Assembly: GCA_010645155.1 (NCBI GenBank)
Contig: JAAGOF010000055.1
Location: forward strand, 953,587 to 1,017,586
Direction of reading: 5' to 3'
Length of the DNA: 64,000 nt
From: Tigriopus japonicus
Taxonomy: Eukaryota > Arthropoda > Copepoda > Harpacticoida > Harpacticidae
Part shown: positions 13,502 to 25,800 of the stretch, piece by piece
How positions within the stretch are numbered: position 1 is the stretch's first letter
Layout: every line of letters starts with the position of its first letter
The notes under the pieces: generated by a model
Told to the model about the DNA's origin: nothing
Seen by the model: only the letters and a program-made list of their open reading frames with translations
The model's database searches: none
Translations under genes and position numbers: made by a program

Positions 13502-15821
13502 ATGCCACCTTCGCCCTCGTCTCCGCCCCCTGACACCGCCTCCCAAGAGCGAGAAGAGGAAGGCGGTCCGACTCGGCATGAGGTGCGAGTGGGCGAAAGT
13601 TTGCGCAGTATTGCCGCTCTCTACGATGTCACGCCCACCAGTTTGGCTCGAGCCAATCGATTGTCGGCTTTCTCGCCCATGGTTTTCCCCGGACAAACCT
13701 TGTGGCTGCCGGGGGCGGGACCGCCTCCACCGCCCACGCCCGTCACGCCCAAGAAAGAGGCGCCCTCACCCGGCAGAGGTAAATCGAGCGCTGTCTCTTA
13801 AAACGGCGTTGTTCTTTAGATTTTGATGCCCGGTTTTTTTCCTCTTTTGTCACGATTGGCCGCGATTTTATGAAAAAAAAAATGAATTTTGGGCAAAATC
13901 GATCGCACGTAGAATGAGTTCGCAACCTAATGAAGGGGATCAAATGTTTTTCAATATTTCTGATGCATTTTGAGGGATTCCTTTTCTAAAGTTTTTGAGT
14001 ACTTTAAAAAGTAGTTTTTAAAGCCCGTTTTGCGCCTTTTTATATTGAAGAATAAGATGAAATATGTTTTGAAAGTCGCGAAAGGAAGTTTTTGTACGTG
14101 CGCAACGCCGGATAAGGCGATTTTTCAAAGGCGAAAATGGTGGAAATACTCGAGTTTCTTCACGTTAAAATTTAATTTTAATGAACAAACGACACATTAG
14201 CATCCTCAAGAGTCCGTTACTTATACGGAAAACTTTAGTGAATGATAGGTTTTTCTCTTTTATCGCATTTCTTCTCATGATAGAGCAACTTTTGATTCCT
14301 TTTTCCTTACTTTTGAAAACGTCTTTGCTCACTATTACGTCGTTAATTGTCAATGGACTATATATTGGAATCTCTCGTGATATGAAAGCGCTTGATCATG
14401 ACGAAAACCTGGATTAAGTTAAGATTACACCTCGTATTAAGAATGTCTTCAACGATATTTTACCTCAGCTCTGTTTGGAAAAGAATTTCCTTACAAAAAT
14501 TTAGTCTGCCATCAATCCTAGGTTCTTTTTCTTCCCCCAACGAACGTTCCAATCGGGAATCATCCCATTTATTCCGATTCTAGCTGTCAAGCAAACCACA
14601 CCCAAAAGGCCTGCTGTAGTGGAGGACGATGAGATCGTGGAGAAAAACTTCATCAAGCTCAATGTCCGCCACATCACGGACGGATCGGGCGTGGTTTTCG
14701 GAAGTTTGCTCATCACCCCCAAAACCCTCATGTTCATTCCGAATGTGACGGATCCTTTGGTGCAAGAAACCAAGCCCGACGATTACCAAGTGGTGGCGCC
14801 CATGGAATTGGTGGTTAGTATGGTGATCTTCAACGAGTTCGGCAAGTTCGACTCGACCTTCGGGATCGCCAATCAGGAGAACGAAACTAGCAATAGGTTA
14901 TATCAACCCCCTGGGGACGGTGACCCTTCTCCCGGGGATGACAGTCCCACCACGCCTCCTCTTTACCTCCGAGTGGTAATGGGCAAACCCATCGCCCGGA
15001 AACTCCATAAGTCCACGCCCATCATGTCTTACGGTCGACAAACGCTTCAACCCGAATATTGGTTCATCCTGAAGGCTCGAAATGCGCCGGATATGTATCG
15101 ATTCTCCCAACGATTGTGTCCGGACAAGTACGGGCTATTAGACCATATGAAGATCGAACGAAGTGGCTACGAAGTCATTCGACCCGGTGTGTCCCTCTTG
15201 GAAGATGAAAGTGGCCGATCGTCGAATCGCGATTCCGTCTCCAAGATGATTCGGAAAACCATGACCTATAGCAGTATCGATTTCGACATGGTCTCCGAAA
15301 TGATCGGCGAGTCCGAGATCTTTCAGAATGGCGAGCGTGAACGCCTAGCTCGCGAATTTCCTCCTCGAGCCGATGGCCATAATTGGGAGTTGTATTTCTC
15401 GACCTCTCACGACGGATTCAATCTCAAGTCACTCCTCCGGAAATTGAGCAATCACGAGACGCTCCGAGATTACGACGGACCCGTGTTGCTCGTGATTGAG
15501 GATGTCAAGTCCAATGTTTTCGGCGCTTTCCTAACCTCCCCGCCCAAAGTGACGGAGCATTTCGTGGGCACAGGCGAGACTTTTGTATTCACACTCAGAC
15601 CCACTTATGACGTGTTCCACTGGACCGGTGAGAACGAGTATTTCTTGCGTTGTGACCAAGAGAACATGTACATTGGATCCGGAAATGGACGATTCGCCAT
15701 CTGGTTGGACGCGGATCTGAATCAGGGACGCTCACAGGCCAGTCCTACCTTTGATAATCAGCCTTTGACCTCGGAGGATTTTACACTTAAGACACTGGAA
15801 TGCTGGGCCTTCGTTCTCTAA
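13502..15821 (+). CDS. LysM-TLDc protein of the OXR1/NCOA7 (mustard) family
   Basis: TLDc proteins of this family protect against oxidative stress and bind the vacuolar ATPase. Two exons: 13502-13778 and 14584-15821, split by an 805-bp GT-AG intron (phase 1), giving 504 aa. A LysM domain lies at about residues 25-70 (HEVRVGESLRSIAALYDVTP, ending PGQTLWLPG). A GRAM/PH-like stretch follows (GVVFGSLLITPKTLMFIP). The C-terminal TLDc domain contains LLVIEDVKSNVFGAFL, GTGETFVFTL and GRFAIWLDADL and ends ECWAFVL, as OXR1 proteins do. The protein is short for the family because the long disordered middle of mammalian OXR1 is missing or lies in other exons. The ATG at 13502 is the first in this exon, but the frame is open upstream, so alternative first exons are likely. 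It diverges from DNAJC13. Confidence 0.88.
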
Positions 15822-15889
15822 CTAGGCCTTGTTGATAACTTCAACGTGTTTTCTTTTGCCTTATCTCTCGTTGTCTTTACTTACTTAGG

Positions 15890-16300
15890 TTTGCCCACGT
15901 GACATTCCTGGTTAATTTCATCCTTTAGATCTGTGATACAAACACACACGCGCGCCTGTTTGGCTTTACTTCAATCAATCCCTTAAGTGAACTTGTTAAG
16001 TTATAATGAACTTGATTCCTCCTTTTTCAATGCAGTGCAAAGCAAAAGCCCTCCCAAAATAATTCTTTAACGAATGTTCCCTCGTAATAATGACAGTTGC
16101 AATCAATAAATCTGAGCGAAGTCACCACCCGATATCATATTCATCCTGCGGACTCGCATCCCCAGCCTCTTCTTCTTGTTCTCTGTCCTCTTCGTCTTCT
16201 TCCTCCTCCTTCCTCTCCTCACCCTCATTTCGAATCGAGTCCTCGACCTCTTGTTCCTGTGCGTGTTCCTCTTGTGTCAGAACTCGGGGCATTTGGACAT
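15890..16300 (-). pseudogene. Duplicated 3' end of BBS9 (last-exon tail plus 3' flank)
   Basis: About 411 bases match 40873-41286 nearly base for base, including the 3' flank, the stop codon and the Glu-rich C-terminal tail of BBS9 (shared PRVLT, QEQEVEDSIRNE and GDASPQDEYDIGW). Similarity begins at TTTGCCCACGTGAC and stops abruptly after the codons around PRVLT, where the real gene continues with different sequence. Small differences (three extra bases in the BBS9 copy, several substitutions) show it is a diverged duplicate, not an assembly repeat. The reading frame is still open, but there is no upstream BBS9 exon, so it should be non-functional as BBS9. It lies 68 bp after the OXR1-like stop and probably overlaps that gene's 3' UTR. 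Confidence 0.85.
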
Positions 16301-18126
16301 CATGCGGGAAGCCGAAGTTCATGATTAAAGGAACCTTTTCTTCTCAGAAACGCATCTAAACTATTACGTTCATTTGATAGGGCAGTTTGGTTATTGAAAA
16401 TCCTCAAGTCTGCTGGAAATGTGTCTAAGGTATTTACCTGATATGAAAAAAGTGAATTTCAATTTGTGTAGAGTTTAAACAGGGTCCAATTAATTCACAT
16501 GATCGGGTTGATTGACAACAAAATCTCAGTGATGTGAAATCTCGGCTTGCGCAAGTTTTTTCACGGGAGGTTACAAGGTAGGGTTACCTCTTAGAGAATG
16601 GGTGCTTTGCTCTGGTATATGAGCAAACACGAATTTGAGGTTGATTTGCAACCAAGCTCAGAAGTCACAAAAGTCAGGGATGCCTTGCCTTGTAGCGCTT
16701 CTTGAAGAAAAAACCTGTTTATGAAGGCTGATAGACAGTGGGGAATATGATTTCACTGAAGTAAATTGGCAACCCCAGCACCAAGTCAGATCACTACAAA
16801 ATCAACAAAGAAGAAGTACTCTGGTTTGTTATTGAACTTCGTTAGAATTAGCTGAATGTTCAACTGAATGCTCTTGACCAATCACCAGCGTGAATCATCG
16901 GCACCGTGTGCTAGGCTACGATGGCCAATATCTATCTCAGGATATCTAGTGACTCATTGCTTCACTAAAATTATTCAATCGTATCTCGTTCTCGATCGTT
17001 CGTCGCGAAGCAACTGATCGTTCGAAATTTTTGATCGAGCGCAGATAAGAAAGCAACAGACGCACTACAAAAGGGCGGTCCAAGACTCCGCGGCACAAAA
17101 TCTGCAACCTTTTTCTCACTTGCCTTGACTGGCCTCCCATCTTATTCTAATTCCACTCAAAATAGATGTTTCTCAATGAAGTTTGAAAAATGCTCGACTT
17201 ATTTGCCAGAAGTTGGGATCGTCATCGAACGTCAATGCTGGCTTGTTGTTCGAATCTTCATTTTCAAGTTTTGACAAGTATTCGCTTTTGTGAAAAAACG
17301 AATTTTCTGTTCCGCCAAAACATTCTGCCATTGCATGGAATTAAGTATGACCTCTTCTTACATACCTTTAGTATGACCCCTTCGAAATCCCAGACCTCTG
17401 TTACGGGATTTTGAATCAGGACCTTGTCCTCAGTTTCCAACGATGCAAGAGATCACAAGATCAAAGCCTTGGTTGATGCCACATGTCCAGATGGCAACTA
17501 TTCCAGCAATTACTAGTGAAGTCATCATTTTTGGTGGAAAAAAAATCAGAAGATCTGTGTTTCTGATGAGCATGCGAGGTAACTAAAAGGAGGGTTTAGG
17601 CCTGGTAATTGCAACAATGCCGTTCTTATCTGCACAACTTGAAGTTGAAATAGCAATTCTTGACATTGTTTTTGCAAAAAAGTATGCTTTGTTGTTTTTA
17701 TTTAATATTTCGCTACATAAGTTGAGAGGGTTCTTCCAAACTTTGAAATTAGGAATGCCCGACTTTGAATAACAAGATGGCCAGAGGAGATCGGTTCCTG
17801 GGGCAACTAAACCTAAAAACAAATAATTTCTTAAACTGAAGGCTTCCAATTTCTCAATTTGTTTTCAAATTACTTTGCAATACTTCTCAACATACATTAA
17901 CCATGCCATTGCCCATAAATGCAACATTTTTCGAAAATATGACTCTTGAAAACTAAGATTTTTTGGGGGGCAAACCTACTCTGCTAACGGCAGCAGGTCC
18001 GTAAAATGATACGGTAATCACTCCCATTGACAGCAACAGATTCGTGTGAAGGCAAGGCAAGGACAAGGATTTTTCGATTTTTGCTTCCACACACTATATG
18101 TTGGAGAATTTCATTCAGACACTGAT
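16301..18126. other. Gene-free stretch
   Basis: About 1.8 kb in which I see no conserved protein, RNA gene or clear repeat. ORFs of 60-90 codons on either strand lack domain signatures. Confidence 0.4.
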
Positions 18127-19250
18127 AATGGACCGTGTAGAGCTTGTTAACTTTTCTTCTTTCGCTCAATTAGTGCAATTGCCTAACGTTAGATAGCGCA
18201 GTACCTTGAGAGGTCGAACCCTCAAAGCACAACAAATCTTGGATCTCGGCCATTGTTTGTCAATGCCCAGTGGCCTCTAAATTTCAAGAAAGCAATTGTG
18301 CTTGTGGCTCAAAAAGAATATTAGAGCAATGGCAAACTATTGTTATTCGACAAGGCAACAAGAACAAGTTCCTCTTTCAGTCTTGTTTAAGAGCAAAACT
18401 TGAACGTTCCCTGTGGGTCCATCTCCAAGACAAACCAATATCCATGGATAAAGAGTTTCTGCAATTTCAAATACTACTCAGGCACCTTGGTCATGAGAGT
18501 GTCCAGTGATTTAAGCAAACACAAAATATCCAAGCAGCCATCAAGACACATTAGCATTTGAGGTCTCTTTTGCCCATTGACTGATCCAATTTGAAAACTG
18601 AATATTTTCTTGCCTTTTTCTCCATGCCAATTGAATATTCTGCAAATCAGATCATCTTGGAAAAGACAAGAAAGTTGTCATATTAAGCAATAAAAAGTTT
18701 CATACAAATGTATTTATGCTTTTGGAATGGGTTAAAACAAGGATACCTTCAACTGGTTAGTTTAAGTTATAGTTATAGGTCTGAGTTTAGTGAGTCTACT
18801 GAGTTTTATAGGTTATGAGTTATAGGTCTCCCTGGTTAATATATAAAAATTAAAGTCTTGAGTGATCTCTAGACTTGCTTTTAATGGCCTTACTTGGAAC
18901 CAAAAATGTCCTGTCGCTTCCTTGCTCAAGAGTCCTCGCCTCTTCCTACAAACACCAGGAATGCGCAGCGCAATCTCGAAGCGCCAAAACTTGACGTCAA
19001 CTTATTCAAATTTGGAACAATACACTTAACAGGAGAAGAGTTGAAATTACAGCGCATATCTTAAAGAACAATTAACATTCGGTTTTTACGCAAAAACACT
19101 TGCATTTTCAAAGTTATAGACGCCGAAACTTGGTGGAATTTCACAGTCCAATTCGTCTTTCAACCTCTCAAGGTGCTGCGCCATCTAACGTTAGGCAATT
19201 GAACTCATTGAGCGAACCAAGAAAAGTAAACAAGCTCTACACGGTCCATT
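18127..19250. repeat. Foldback repeat with ~88-bp inverted arms
   Basis: The arm at 18127-18214 reappears in reverse complement at 19163-19250. The shared core includes GGACCGTGTAGAGCTTGTT and TTGCCTAACGTTAGAT, and the arms end near ACCTTGAGAGGT. The arms differ at about ten positions, so it is not recent. The ~950-bp interior carries no ORF I recognise, and a TA/GT-rich simple repeat sits at 18755-18830. A non-autonomous DNA transposon is the simplest reading. No target-site duplication was identified. Confidence 0.6.
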
Positions 19251-19270
19251 GAGTTTAATCTTTATTGAAA

Positions 19271-19864
19271 CTCTTTATAAACGGCTGTAAGAGAATCTGC
19301 GGTCACGGCAGCTTCAATGACAGCTGCGCCAACACATAGCCTAATGGGCAAGCCCATCCACCGATCTGTGAGCTCATCCAAACGTCGTTAAACAAGGTAG
19401 AGAACGGTGGACTGGAAGTAGAAGAAGTACTTAGATGTCTGGTAAGCCTGAGGTGCAAGAGGGGAGAAGTACGAGGAGAAGCGGCAAGCGCATGGTTGCC
19501 CTGAACGGCGTCAAACGACGTAGAGAACGGTTGACATAGAAGAACAAGAAAGAAGTGCAAGGGGAAGCGCCAGCAGTAGTGAAGGACGTCTGTGCTCACG
19601 AATAAGAGAGAGTGTGCAACTAAAGCGATGGCAGGTTTGGAAGCAACAAAAGCTGGCTTGCCCTGAGCTGAGACTTCAAAGTGTTTCTCTCAAGCCACCT
19701 AAGTAGTTCTCTTGTCTACTCCCATAACCCAAAGAGCGAGCTCGGGGTTAGCCCTTAATGGCCTCAAAGGTGATTGTGGTAGAGATGCCTCTACCTATCC
19801 CTCACTCCTTACGCACAAAAGCTGCCGTGACCACAGATTCTCTGACAGCCGTTTATAGAAACTC
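19271..19864. repeat. Second foldback repeat, ~45-bp arms, next to the first
   Basis: The arm at 19271-19314 (TATAAACGGCTGTAAGAGAA core, ending GGTCACGGCAGCTT) is repeated inverted at 19819-19864. The interior contains diverged direct copies of a motif ending GTAGAGAACGGT (near 19395 and 19520) and purine-rich runs. It starts about 20 bp after the preceding foldback ends. No protein-coding potential was recognised. Confidence 0.5.
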
Positions 19865-22838
19865 TTAGTCATGTCATGGTCTATAAAATGAATTAAGGAA
19901 GCTACATTTATAAGTTCATTTGTATGAAAAAGTGACAAGTCAAATGGTAAACATACTGTAAGTGATGGACTAAAAAGGCTTCCAGCCGAAATTTCGGTCT
20001 TGTTTTCATGGACAATTGTGGAGAGGATAGATGGCACATTGCAAATTTTCCGCAGAATGAGCCCAGACAATCAGGTTATCTGCATACTATAGACATTTTA
20101 TTCTATTGTGATTGATGATGGGGGCCTTGGTGAAGGTTTTTGGGATTGAAAAGGAAGGGAAGGTTTCGAATGATGTCATCCAAATTGATTTTTCGATAAA
20201 AATTCATGGCAGCCCATATCAAATTATTATGCACTCTCGAGCAGAGGGTCCAAAAGGAAATGTTGCATGACATGCAATGTCGATAACTAGAAAATTCCAA
20301 AACAATACTGATGGATTTCGAGCAGTTTTCGAATTTCGAACTCAACGAACCGAGTGAAAAACGAACCAAACCACCCAGAACTGACGAGTCTAAAACCGAA
20401 CCGGAAGACAGACTTTCTTGTCATAGCGTTAAAAATATAGAATCTTGTTTGTGTTTTCAATCCCTTAAATCTCAACATGCCTTGTTAAAAAGTACTCTTC
20501 ATCCTCCCAATTATACAACAACATAACTATTAATCATTTTGATCTCAAATTGCTTTTTCAGTGAAGACTATTTAATCACTTTGCACTACTGATGGGATTT
20601 CCCAAGCTATCAAGCACTTCAATTTTTCAAGCTGGGCTTGTTTCCATTTCAGCTGCCTCAAGCTAAACTAAGCATTCAAGCCACAGGGCTCAGATGACCT
20701 ACGGTGAATAGCAGGGTTGCCAAGCTATTTGTTGTCCTTTTTGCCTGATCTAAAAATAGAAGCAGAAACTCCTATGCTGTTGCAGAATTTGCCATTTTTT
20801 GCATAGATTTTTCAAGATGTTTACCTTCTTAGGGGCTATATGAAGCATGCTTCGTTAAACTTGAGTGCAAACTATTTTACTCCATTTCCGGTGGCCAACA
20901 AATTGAATTTTAACTGGCAAGCCTGACATCGGTTGAAGGTGCTTGAAACTGCTTGCAAGCCTTTAAGCACAGCTGAAAACTGTTGCTTGGCCCAAACTCC
21001 TCTTGAAGCTGCAGCTTGTTTCCCATCAGTAATCACTAGTAATATCTTTGTTTTGGAAGCCTTACGTGTGATGAAGCAAAATTGGCGTTTTTGCGGAACT
21101 TTTCAAAAAACTCACGAAACCCTGAAATGTCGACACCTCGACACCGACACGGGCTTCTCACCCACCCCTAGATGGAGGGTTGATGATCCCTGATGTGATT
21201 GAATTGAAATCAGATGAACATGGAGAAGCACCCCCTCACCATTGGGATTAGTTCGGTCCAAACTACGTTTGACCGTGCTTCGTGTTGGATGAGGGCGGAC
21301 GATAGCTACCTGAAGGAGTACACTTCTGGATTGAATAACGATTGATGACGAGAAATCGAAATGAAGAACATCTTTTATTGTCTCTCACGAATCCAGGGCC
21401 TACCGATCAAATGCAGCTTTGGTCGTCTAAATTGGGACCACATTTCTACTAACCTCCTTACGGAAAAGCCGATTTGGACTACAGAAGTGTTCGGTTCTAG
21501 TTTGGCTGAACTTGTGGGTTTCGGGAAATCAAAGCATCGAAGAGGATGCGTTCGATGCTTCAGAAAATTAAGAATGAGGTTGGGGCCTGCAAGATTTTGC
21601 ACATGGAAATTTTTTCACTGACTTTCGTAAAGCAAAAATGTGACAAGTTTATGCTAACAATAAAAAATCGAGTAAATTTGAATGTCGGCTTTTCAGATTA
21701 TTGCTCCGATTATCGCTGATTATACAGTATTTGCCTCAACGGTATGAAAAATAGTCAAACATAGTCATTGTATCTTGAGCCTTGTGCCTTGGCAATGACA
21801 TTTTTGAAACATTTCAATTATCAAAAGATCCATTACAGGTCTTCCCATAAGGAAGCTTTGATTTGACAACTCTAATTAGTAACTCGGCTGATGGAAAAGC
21901 TAAAAAACCTTGCACCTTTTTTTGCTTTGGCTTGTCCCCCGGCTTTTGGAGACATGAAGTCGTAGCCTTGACTGTCCACGGTGTTTCAAATGGCTGTTTA
22001 GGTTTGTGTCAAAATACCCAAAGCATTTTTTGGACTCAAAATTCAATGGGGAATAACTTTACTTTTATTGTTTCATATAACTTTAGGTCCAAGAAAAAAG
22101 TTATATATCTGAAAACCTGTTAATTGTAACATTTTTTAAAAAACTATTTAATCCATATCTAGAGACCATGTAGTTACCCTATGAATTCAAATTAAATAGA
22201 AATAGATGGACCAACAGCTGAGTTTTTTGGGTTTGAATGGTCCATTTTTGACCGCAAAAAGCCGAAAAACGCTAGTTATATGAAAAAAACAAATTCCAAA
22301 GATTTCATCTAGCTTTTCAATGTCGCAAAAGAAATTGAATTTTTTTGAGGTTTTTATCAAAATAGCTCAAAATAAATCAAAATCTCACTTAAAAGTACGA
22401 ATCCCGGGCTTGCCGAGTTCTAGTGGCCTAGTGGTTCTAATGGTCTAGTGGCGAGTATTAATTAAGTTACATGCAGTAGTCATGGCCTTTGACGACTTAA
22501 ATGGGTGAACCTGGGGTTATTCCCGAGAGTGAGGTAAAAATTAATGCTTGTCAATGGTTCATTGTTTCTAAAGTAGTTCCAAAGATTTCAGCTGTATAGA
22601 AAGAGCTAGCTGCAACTTTAATGGCTTAAAGGCTTTCACTCATTTCAGCAGTCTAGCAGCAAGGGTGCCAGGTGACTTCATTTTTATGCATTGCTCTTGT
22701 TCGAGTAAAGCAGTCGAATGAGCAATTCCGCCACTGACTCCCTGAAATCGCAAATTCCAGTTTTGAGTCACGAAACTAAATGTGGCAACGTCAAATCCCA
22801 TCGCACACACAATGCAAGCCTGTTGAATCACGAACAAT
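19865..22838. other. Gene-free stretch
   Basis: About 3 kb without a recognisable gene. The part at 20590-21010 is locally enriched in CAAGC/GCTTG words. ORFs of 60-90 codons have no family signature. Confidence 0.4.
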
Positions 22839-24741
22839 TTGGGAGTGATATTCCTGTGTGAACAGAATTGTAGTCAATCCTTGGTTCTAGATGTGGAGAG
22901 GCGAACGCTAGGGATAGGTTTGTGGAAATTCAACGCCTCACTTTTGAGAGACAAACACTTCATGACGGTGCGAAACTGTCTAATTGAGGAAGTACTGGAA
23001 CGATACTTGTATCTAACAATGGAAAACGTGGCAGAATTCAGGAAGAAAGATGTGTCCACAAGGCAGCAGTCAAAGTTTGTAATAAACCCGTCGTTGTTTT
23101 AGGAGGTGCTATCATCAGAAGTACGCCTTTTCGTGATAAACTACTTATCCAAAAAGAAAAAAAAGAGCTAGAGACTAATCTTCTTGAGGGAAAACAAACT
23201 TTAGAAGGGGAACTCGCTCAAAACATACGGATTACTCTCTCGCGACCATTCTAAACAAGAAAAAGCTTGAATTAGAAGAACTCTATAATCAGCGATATCA
23301 TGGAGCCCTTGTGAGATCCTTGGTCAAGTGGAATCTACAAGGTGAGAAACCTTCGCACTATTTTTGCTCGCTAGAAAGGGGCAAAAGGAGTCGGGACTAC
23401 ATCGGAACTTTGATAATCGATCAATCACCGACGAATCAGAGGTTCGACAGATGATCCTTGATTTTTTACAAAGATCTTTATGCATGCAAAGATTGCCGAC
23501 TCTTGAAATGTGACTCGTGCAATCAGACTAGGAGCCCCAAAGACGTACTCTTTGGCGATCCTGAAACAGTGAACAACTTCCTGAACGGAGTGATTACTCC
23601 AATGGTCACTGAGGAGGAGAGGCATACTCAAAAAATTTTTTTACAGAGAAATGCGGTATAATTTTAAAGAGATACTCAAAATACTCTTGAAGCATCGAAG
23701 GTCCTAAAAAGTATGAAAAATAGTAAATCATCTGGTTCAACTGGCTTTTCTGTGGGCTTTCTTAAAGTGCTATGGAACCAAATTGGACATCACATGGTGT
23801 ATGCTATCAACCATGCTTTTGAAGTAAGAAAATTTCCAGCGCTTCAGAGTCAGGGAGTAAATATGCTTATTCCTAAACAAGGCAAAGACAGGCGCAAAAT
23901 TAAAAATCTACGCCCTGTCACTCTGCTAAATAGCCTCTGCAAAATAGCGTCGGCTTGTATGGCTGAAGGGATAAAACCGGCTCTGAACCGAATTATCCAC
24001 TTAGACCAAAAAAGATTCCTCCAAGATCGCTTTATTAGAGACACATTGAGGAACGTGCAGGATGCCATAGATTGTGTGTGACCACTCGAAAAATCGAAAC
24101 AGTCCTGTTGGGGGTCGATTTTCATAAAGCGTTTGATTCGGTCTAACATACGGTACATTCATCTAGAAATCATTGTCGTCAAGGACACCCGCTGTCTCGT
24201 TGAAGTATTGGCCATTAAGTTGAGACAAGCGACTCAGATCAAGGGTCTCTTGGCTACGAACATAAGCTGGATCTTTACGTAGATGACCTTACCTTGACTT
24301 TGAGTGGAAGTGAATCGGACATATCTAACTCATTGAGAGCGGCCATGGACATATTGGAACAATTTAAAGGTGTTTGTGGCTTCCAAGACAATCGCAGTCC
24401 CGTTGGGAGGAATTGATCGAAAAAACATAACACTGGGGGGAGAGCAGATGATCTGGTCGGACGATTTCACCTTGTAAGGCATGAAGCTACAGTGCTCTCA
24501 ACAGAGGGACAGGGACACAGAGTTGTTAAAGGAGGTTGGTTCCGTTTATAGTGAGTGGGGAAAAAGAGGGCTCACCCCGATTGGCAAAGCAACAGTTGTC
24601 AAATCTCTAGCGCTGGCAAAAATCACCTACTCGGCAATGACTTCACCCGGATCATCAAATATAACGTGTGAAAAATCGTCAAAATGTCATCAAAGTTTCT
24701 CTGGGATGGAAGGCCAGCCAAGATATCAAGAGATAGGATAA
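22839..24741 (+). pseudogene. Decayed L1-type non-LTR retrotransposon (ORF2 remnant)
   Basis: Broken pieces in order match the linker and RT of L1/Tx1-like ORF2. At 22839-23102 there is a GLWKFNASLL block (the usual G-x-WK-N-SLL motif). At 23713-24081 come RT motifs with KNSKSSGSTGF, LIPKQGKDRRKIKNLRPVTL and DQKRFLQDR. A YVDD catalytic motif sits at 24276-24287. At 24481-24741 the post-RT stretch WGKRGLTPIGKATVVKSLAL appears. Frames change several times and stops interrupt the reading, so it is dead. No endonuclease, ORF1 or poly-A tail was seen, so both ends are probably truncated. Confidence 0.8.
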
Positions 24742-25145
24742 GTGCGCCAAAGAGTCTTGGGGGGTTTAATCTTACAGATATTCTGGATACCTGTTCTCTT
24801 CAAGTGTTTGTACCACAAAAAAGAAAGAATTAATAACAGCTACATGTATGTGTCGCAATCTGACATTGCGAAATACTTGATACAGTATACAGGATACAGA
24901 CTCGATTAATGTGGATAAAATCATGGCCAAAGGATTCAGTACGGATAACTTACAGAAATTTGCTTTAGATTTGCTTAGCTTTAGTTTCAATATCGTATTT
25001 ATTGGATTCTGGAATTCATTTCAATAACGGGTTTACTCGAGGAACGGCCCTCCGTCCGTCCTATCGTCGAGGCGTCAATGTCATTAGCTCCACATTTTCG
25101 GGTTACATCTCATTCGCCACATTAGCCCTTGAATTTAATGGGAGC

Positions 25146-25594
25146 AAGCCCATTCCCCTTAAAATTCGTCAGCACCCAGATGCATGTAGCCCATTCCCTT
25201 TAAAATTCGTCTGCACCCAGATGCATGTAGCCCATTCCCTTTAAAATTCGTCTGCACCCAGATGCATGTAGCCCATTCCCTTTAAAATTCGTCTGCACCC
25301 AGATGCATTTAGCCCATTCCCTTTAAAATTCGTCTGCACCCAGATGCATGTAGCCCATTCCCTTTAAAATTCGTCTGCACCCAGATGCATGTAGCCCATT
25401 CCCTTTAAAATTCGTCTGCACCCAGATGCATGTAGCCCATTCCCTTTAAAATTCGTCTGCACCCAGATGCATGTAGCCCATTCCCCTTAAAATTCGTCTG
25501 CACCCAGATGCATGTAGCCCATTCCCCTTAAAATTCGTCTGCACCCAGATGCATGTAGCCCATTCCCCTTAAAATTCGTCTGCACCCAGAGGCA
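25146..25594. repeat. 41-bp minisatellite, about 11 copies
   Basis: Eleven head-to-tail copies of a 41-bp unit containing AGCCCATTCCCTTTAAAATT followed by CGTCTGCACCCAGATGCATG. Copies are nearly identical. The main variation is CCCTTT versus CCCCTT, with variant units at both ends of the array, and the last unit is degenerate (CAGAGGCATTTT). There are no unique spacers, so it is a plain tandem array, not a CRISPR. Confidence 0.95.
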
Positions 25595-25800
25595 TTTTCA
25601 ATCGGTGGGTGTAATATTTGCATTTCGTTTTCCTAGGTATATTTGCCGTGGACCGGAAATCATGGAATAAATAAAAACAGCAAAACTTCCAATTACTGGT
25701 TCCAGCTCATACCCGCTCATTTATTGCTCCATCGTCCCGAACGTCAAACATCAAGTTTCAACCCCGAAAAGTCGTGCCTACTTTAAAGAGCTTTGAGAAA

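Noticed and set aside
22400..22460. tRNA-like words with repeated CTAGTGG
   Set aside because: No acceptor stem or T-arm consensus (GGTTCGAATCC) could be paired.
25146..25594. Array of short regular repeats that could suggest a CRISPR
   Set aside because: Units are contiguous with no unique spacers, and the surrounding genes are eukaryotic; it is a minisatellite.
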